A model generated the notes under the pieces. That model saw only the letters and a list, made by a program, of their open reading frames with translations. It made no database searches and was not told where the DNA came from. Shown here one piece after another: positions 60,473 to 64,000 of a stretch of 64,000 nt of DNA; the first letter of the stretch is position 1, and each line of letters opens with the position of its first letter. The position numbers were made by a program, and so were the translations under genes. Source of the stretch: Actinomycetospora corticicola (lineage in GTDB: Bacteria > Actinomycetota > Actinomycetes > Mycobacteriales > Pseudonocardiaceae); the NCBI RefSeq assembly GCF_013409505.1, contig NZ_JACCBN010000001.1:2542001-2606000 (forward strand), read 5' to 3'.

Positions 60473-61650
60473 CAGTGGTCGAGCCACGCGCGCAGGACCT
60501 GCTCCTGGCGGTACAACGCGTGCTCGGGCTCGCCCCCGTCGCGGGTGATGGGCTGCTTGAAGAAGTAGCCGAGCTGCTCCTGGGCCCCGCCCTCGCCGCG
60601 GCGCGCGGCCTCGTCGACCAGGCGCGCCAGCTCGAGGACCAGGGGTGCCGCGAGGATCGAGTCCCGGCACAGGAAGTCGACCTTGACCTGCATCCGCTGA
60701 CCGAGGAAGCCGGTCAGGTCGATGTTGTCCCAGGCCTCCTTCTGGTCCCCGCGCGGCCGGTAGTAGTCGATCCGGACGACGTGGTCCTCGACCTCGTAGC
60801 CGAGACACTGGTCGAGCACCGTGCCCTTGGTCTGCAGCTTGCTCGACAGCGAGTCGGCGTCCTCGAGGATCTGGCCGTCGCGGTTGCCGAGGATGTTGGT
60901 CGAGTACCAGCCGTCCACGTGCAGCGACCGCGACCGGAAGGCGGGCGCGAGGACCGTCTTCATCATCGTCTGGCCGGTCTTGCCGTCCTTGCCCGAGACC
61001 GGGACGCCGCGCTGGTGGGCCAGCTCGAGCAGGGCCGGGATGTCCGCCGAGGCGCTCGGCGTGAAGTTGACGTACGGCGAGTCCGAGGTGATCGCCGCGT
61101 AGGCGTAGACCATGCTCGGGCTGATCACCGGGTCGTCGGCGTCGATGGCCGCCTCGAAGGCCTCCGGCGTCTGCAACGCGGGCAGCGTGAGGTCCGGCCA
61201 GCGCTCGGTCGAGGCGAGGTTGACCACGACGACGCGGTCGAGGCCCTCAGCCGCGCGGAAGCGCTCGATGTCCGACCGGACGTGGTCGACGCGTCCGCGG
61301 ACCGACGAGATCGGGATGACGTTCGCCCCGACGGCGTTGCGGCAGTACTCCGGGTCGGCGACCGCCGGCCACGGGGCCACCGCCGCGAGTCCCGCCCCCG
61401 CCGCCTCCACCACCCGGGGCTCGAGCACCCCGTGCAGGTGGGCGGCCTTGGCCAGGTCGTCCCCGTCGAGGTCCCAGCCCCCGAACGTCAACGACGTGTA
61501 GGGCACGAGCGAGGTGACGTCGGCGAACGGCAGGCCCTCGTAGCCGCACGCCCCGATCTTCAGGAGCTCGATCCCGGCGATGGCCGTGGTGGCGACCGCG
61601 CCCCCGACCCCGACGACGGCCACCCCGACCTTGCGCTGCTCGTCCGACAC
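60472..61650 (-). CDS. INO1-like inositol-3-phosphate synthase
   Basis: A 392-residue NAD-dependent synthase that should convert glucose-6-phosphate to inositol-3-phosphate. VAVVGVGGAVATTAIAGIEL binds NAD; NFTPSASADIPALLELA, SGKDGKTGQTMMKTVLAP, STNILGNRDGQILED, YYRPRGDQKEAWDNIDLTGF and LCRDSILAAPLVLEL follow the eukaryote-like INO1 pattern. This differs from the housekeeping actinobacterial Ino1 (Rv0046c type), so it is probably a pathway-specific paralogue. GTG 61650 has AGGAGG (61657-61662) at 6 nt, the only strong ribosome-binding site of the nine-gene unit, marking it as the operon head. Confidence 0.88.
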   Translation of the reverse strand: MSDEQRKVGVAVVGVGGAVATTAIAGIELLKIGACGYEGLPFADVTSLVPYTSLTFGGWDLDGDDLAKAAHLHGVLEPRVVEAAGAGLAAVAPWPAVADPEYCRNAVGANVIPISSVRGRVDHVRSDIERFRAAEGLDRVVVVNLASTERWPDLTLPALQTPEAFEAAIDADDPVISPSMVYAYAAITSDSPYVNFTPSASADIPALLELAHQRGVPVSGKDGKTGQTMMKTVLAPAFRSRSLHVDGWYSTNILGNRDGQILEDADSLSSKLQTKGTVLDQCLGYEVEDHVVRIDYYRPRGDQKEAWDNIDLTGFLGQRMQVKVDFLCRDSILAAPLVLELARLVDEAARRGEGGAQEQLGYFFKQPITRDGGEPEHALYRQEQVLRAWLDH

Positions 61651-61679
61651 CCGAGACCTCCTCGTAGCAGGCGCGACCC

Positions 61680-61725
61680 GGGGAGCACCCGCGGACCGAC
61701 GGGATGTGCTCCCCGCCCGATCGGG
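61680..61725. promoter_or_regulatory. Dyads in the divergent promoter of the nine-gene operon
   Basis: GGGGAGCA (61680-61687) and TGCTCCCC (61707-61714) are perfect arms 19 bp apart, directly followed by the palindrome CCCGATCGGG (61716-61725). They lie 30-75 bp upstream of the INO1-like gene and about 80-130 bp from the epimerase start. Confidence 0.5.
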
Positions 61726-61807
61726 ACCCGCAAACGGCGGTTCTCCCCCCGCGTGGCGTCGGCGACCCGGGCGCGTGTCCGGCCCGGTCGGTCGGGTAGC
61801 CGCGCGG

Positions 61808-62803
61808 GTGCATCTCCTCGTCCTCGGCGGTGGCGGCTTCCTCGGCCGCCACGTCGCCGCCGCCGGTCTCCACGCCGGCCACGACGTCACCGTGCTCTCG
61901 CGCGGCGGCTCCGCCCCGGTCGACGGGGTCGAGGCGCTGACCGGCGACCGGCAGGGTGACCTGTCCGCGCTGGACGGCCGCCGCTTCGACGCCGTCCTCG
62001 ACACGTTCTCCGACCCCGACGCCGTGGCCCGCACCGCCGCACTGCTCTCCGGCGCCGCCGGGGCCTACGGCTACGTGTCCGGGATGAGCGTGTACCACCC
62101 CGACGGCCCGGCCGTGCCGGGCGCGGGCGACCCCGTGCGGCGACCCGGGGACGCGGACGACGTGCTGCAGGAGCGGTCGCTGGACAAGCTGGGCGCGGAG
62201 TCCGCGGTGGCCGAGCACTTCGACGGGCCGGCCCCGGTGTTCCGGGTGGGGATCATGGTCGGCCCGTTCGACCCCACCGACCGGTTCACCTGGTGGCCGG
62301 TCCGCCTGGCCCGGGCGCTCGCCGGGGACGCCGACCGGACCGTCCTCGCGCCGGGCGACCCGGACCGCGTCGTCCAGTACAGCGACGCGCGGGACATCGC
62401 CGCCTTCGTGGTGTCCGCGCTCGACCGCCGGCTGACCGGGGTGTTCGACACCGTGGGGCCGGGGCGGGCGCAGCCCCTGTCGGCGGTGCTCGACGAGTGC
62501 CTGAGCGCGGTGGGTGGCGCACCGGGCGACGTCTCGTGGGCGTGGGCGGACGAGGCGTATCTCCGGAACGGGCTGCGCGACGTCCCCGAGGAGGAGCGGC
62601 CCCTGTGGTTCCCCGAGGACCAGATCCCCCAGGACGCGATCGACTCCTCCGCCGCGATCGCCGCGGGCCTCCGGTTCCGGCCCGCCGCCGAGACCGCCCG
62701 CGACGTCCTCGCGCAGGTCCGCTCCGAGGGGCGCGCCGAGCTGGCGGCGGGTCTGGACGACGACCGGGAGCGGGCGCTCGTGGCGGGGCGGTCGGAGCTC
62801 TAG
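61808..62803 (+). CDS. NAD-dependent epimerase/dehydratase-family protein
   Basis: A 331-residue short-chain dehydrogenase-like protein of the extended type. The dinucleotide motif is LLVLGGGGFLGRHVAAAGLH, the substrate-site strand is GAYGYVSGMSVYH (Ser and Tyr of the active site, with Lys in SLDKLGAESAV), and FRVGIMVGPFDPTDRFTWWP is typical of isoflavone-reductase/epimerase relatives. GTG 61808 has no clear Shine-Dalgarno. It is divergent from the INO1-like operon across 157 bp, so it may take part in the same pathway; that is positional evidence only. Confidence 0.88.
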   Translation: MHLLVLGGGGFLGRHVAAAGLHAGHDVTVLSRGGSAPVDGVEALTGDRQGDLSALDGRRFDAVLDTFSDPDAVARTAALLSGAAGAYGYVSGMSVYHPDGPAVPGAGDPVRRPGDADDVLQERSLDKLGAESAVAEHFDGPAPVFRVGIMVGPFDPTDRFTWWPVRLARALAGDADRTVLAPGDPDRVVQYSDARDIAAFVVSALDRRLTGVFDTVGPGRAQPLSAVLDECLSAVGGAPGDVSWAWADEAYLRNGLRDVPEEERPLWFPEDQIPQDAIDSSAAIAAGLRFRPAAETARDVLAQVRSEGRAELAAGLDDDRERALVAGRSEL

Positions 62804-64000
62804 GCGGGTTGCGTCGCCGGGTGGACCAGCGCCCGGCTCAGCGCCGGGGCGAGCGGCCCGCCCTCCACGACGACGTCGCCCACCCCGAGCCAGTCGGCCA
62901 TGTCGCGCAGGGCGCCCGCGAGCTCCGCCGCCACGCGGGACTCGCCCGCGCCGCGCTCGGCGCACTCCGGCTCGGCGAACGCGGCGGGGACGCGCAGGAC
63001 GCCCGCCGCCCGGTCGGTCTTCAGGTCGACCCGGCCCACCAGCTGCCCGTCGAGCAGGAACGGGAAGACGTAATAGCCGTGCGTGCGCTGCTCGGCGGGC
63101 GTGTAGATCCCGATCCGGTAGGTGAAGTCGAACATGCGCTCGGTGCGGGGCCGGAACCAGATGAGCGGGTCGAACGGAGCCAGCAGCGCCCGCCCCGTGA
63201 CCCGACGGGGCACTCGCGTGCCCGGCAGCCGGTAGGCGGGCGCCCCCCACCCGGCGACCTCGACCTCCTCCAGCTCCCCCGCGTCGACCAGCTCCGTGAC
63301 GGCCACGCGGCTCTCCGCGGGCGGGAGCCGGTAGTGGTCGCGCAGGTCGGGCTCCGTGGCCACCCCGTGCGCCGCCGCCGCGCGCAGGGTGAGCGCCCGC
63401 ATCGACTCCGCCCGGTCGGGGTGCCGGGCGAACACCTCGGGCGGGATGACGTCCTCGCTCACCGCGTAGGCGCGGCGGAAGCCGCGCCGCGTCCCCGTCG
63501 TCAGGACCCCGGTGGCGAAGAGGTGCTCGCAGGCGACCTTGACGTCGGAGCGGTGCCACCAGCCGCCGTGGGCGCGGGCGCGGCGCTCCCCGCCGTCGCC
63601 GAGGACCGCCTCGACCTCGCGCGCCTCGAGCGGGCCGTGCGCGGCGACCGCGTCGTGCACGGCGTCGAGGATGTCGGGCCGGTGGTCCATGGCGTTGCCG
63701 AGCCAGCGACTGGTGCGCGCGGTGTTGTCACGCATCCGCCACCGCAGCAACGGCCAGTCCTCCACCGGGACCAGGCTCGCCTCGTGCGCCCAGAACTCGA
63801 CGAACGCGCGCCGCCGGCGGTCGGCCGCCGTCTGCGGCCAGGCGAGCGCGTCGAGCACGTCCCGGTCGTAGCTCCCGAGCCGGGCGAACACCGGCGCGTA
63901 GTGCGCGCGGACGGCGACGTTCACCGAGTCGAGCTGGAGCAGCCCGAGGTGGCGGACGAGGCGGGTGAGCCCGCCCCGGTTCGGTGACCCCGGGCGCGGT
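62800..64000 (-). CDS. YcaQ/AlkX-type DNA glycosylase, truncated at the right edge
   Basis: The reading frame enters from beyond the right edge, so the N-terminus is missing; 400 codons are visible. It belongs to the HTH_42 winged-helix family that includes YcaQ, which unhooks interstrand DNA crosslinks. LLQLDSVNVAVRAHYAPVFA, at the edge, holds the Q-x-D catalytic motif (QLD). Further stretches are EFWAHEASLVPVEDWPLLRW, RALLAPFDPLIWFRPRTERM and FDFTYRIGIYTPAEQRTHGY with YVFPFLLDGQLVGRVDLKTD. The stop overlaps the convergent epimerase stop by 4 nt. Confidence 0.88.
   Translation of the reverse strand, partial: PRPGSPNRGGLTRLVRHLGLLQLDSVNVAVRAHYAPVFARLGSYDRDVLDALAWPQTAADRRRRAFVEFWAHEASLVPVEDWPLLRWRMRDNTARTSRWLGNAMDHRPDILDAVHDAVAAHGPLEAREVEAVLGDGGERRARAHGGWWHRSDVKVACEHLFATGVLTTGTRRGFRRAYAVSEDVIPPEVFARHPDRAESMRALTLRAAAAHGVATEPDLRDHYRLPPAESRVAVTELVDAGELEEVEVAGWGAPAYRLPGTRVPRRVTGRALLAPFDPLIWFRPRTERMFDFTYRIGIYTPAEQRTHGYYVFPFLLDGQLVGRVDLKTDRAAGVLRVPAAFAEPECAERGAGESRVAAELAGALRDMADWLGVGDVVVEGGPLAPALSRALVHPATQPA

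Noticed and set aside
52161-61650. Canonical mycothiol or bacillithiol biosynthesis cluster
   Set aside because: Although GT4, PIG-L and INO1 genes are present, there is no cysteine ligase (MshC/BshC) or MshD acetyltransferase, and YcaO, MBL and methyltransferase genes are not part of those pathways.
52161-61650. Ebo (eustigmatophyte/bacterial operon) cluster
   Set aside because: The TIM-barrel protein resembles EboE and an INO1 gene is present, but no UbiA prenyltransferase, TatD-like or dehydroquinate-synthase-like gene is found.

Overview
The window is very GC-rich DNA from an actinobacterium. GTG starts, 4-bp GTGA/ATGA stop-start overlaps, probable leaderless genes and the gene order all point there. 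Several conserved blocks known from mycobacteria and streptomycetes are present: recX-recA-DUF3046 (942-2966), pspA-clgR-pgsA-rimO with a divergent short argA (18846-23292), ftsK (24693-27362), and rnj with a TIGR03085-family gene and thyX (41945-45480). A genus within or near the Pseudonocardiales is my guess; the sequence does not prove it.

Layout. The left edge holds a truncated membrane protein that may belong to a succinate dehydrogenase-like complex. recA and recX follow, behind a near-perfect actinobacterial SOS box. Then come a 1591-residue Lhr helicase, three tandem hairpin repeats with an exact 82-bp period, a zinc-ribbon protein of unknown function, a frameshifted adenine deaminase gene, an IclR regulator, an alpha/beta-hydrolase membrane protein, a CPBP protease, an MFS pump with two operator-like dyads, an endonuclease VIII-type glycosylase and an M28 lipoprotein peptidase. 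The block from pspA to ftsK is housekeeping: envelope stress, ClgR, phosphatidylglycerophosphate synthase, RimO, N-acetylglutamate synthase and DNA translocase.

From 27.5 to 41.9 kb is accessory DNA between ftsK and rnj. It holds an MFS/LysR pair, a HAD phosphatase, a DksA/TraR-like gene with an apparent frameshift, a transmembrane pseudokinase, and a six-gene translationally coupled operon (33179-39187). That operon encodes two fumarylacetoacetase-fold hydrolases, a cyclase, an FAD monooxygenase, a type I extradiol dioxygenase and an ACMSD-like amidohydrolase, and reads as aromatic ring hydroxylation and meta-cleavage. Downstream of rnj and thyX are a ribbon-helix-helix/DUF4097 pair with a striking palindromic, apparently leaderless promoter, and sdhCAB with a divergent LysR gene.

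The most unusual part is 52161-61650: nine minus-strand genes that all overlap their neighbours. In transcription order they are an INO1-like inositol-phosphate synthase, HD-domain protein, Trm112-like/SAM methyltransferase, Gfo/Idh/MocA oxidoreductase, zinc-ribbon metallo-beta-lactamase-fold protein, YcaO enzyme, TIM-barrel isomerase, GT4 glycosyltransferase and PIG-L deacetylase. The INO1, GT4 and PIG-L combination echoes mycothiol assembly. The other genes, and a YcaO with no visible RiPP precursor, suggest an undescribed small-molecule (pseudo-saccharide or cyclitol) pathway. A divergent NAD-dependent epimerase and a YcaQ-like glycosylase, truncated at the right edge, close the window.

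A second theme is a set of dyad-symmetric repeats near gene ends (8.0, 38.1, 41.9 and 47.5 kb) that share sequence modules. One of them supplies the C-terminal codons of a coding sequence.
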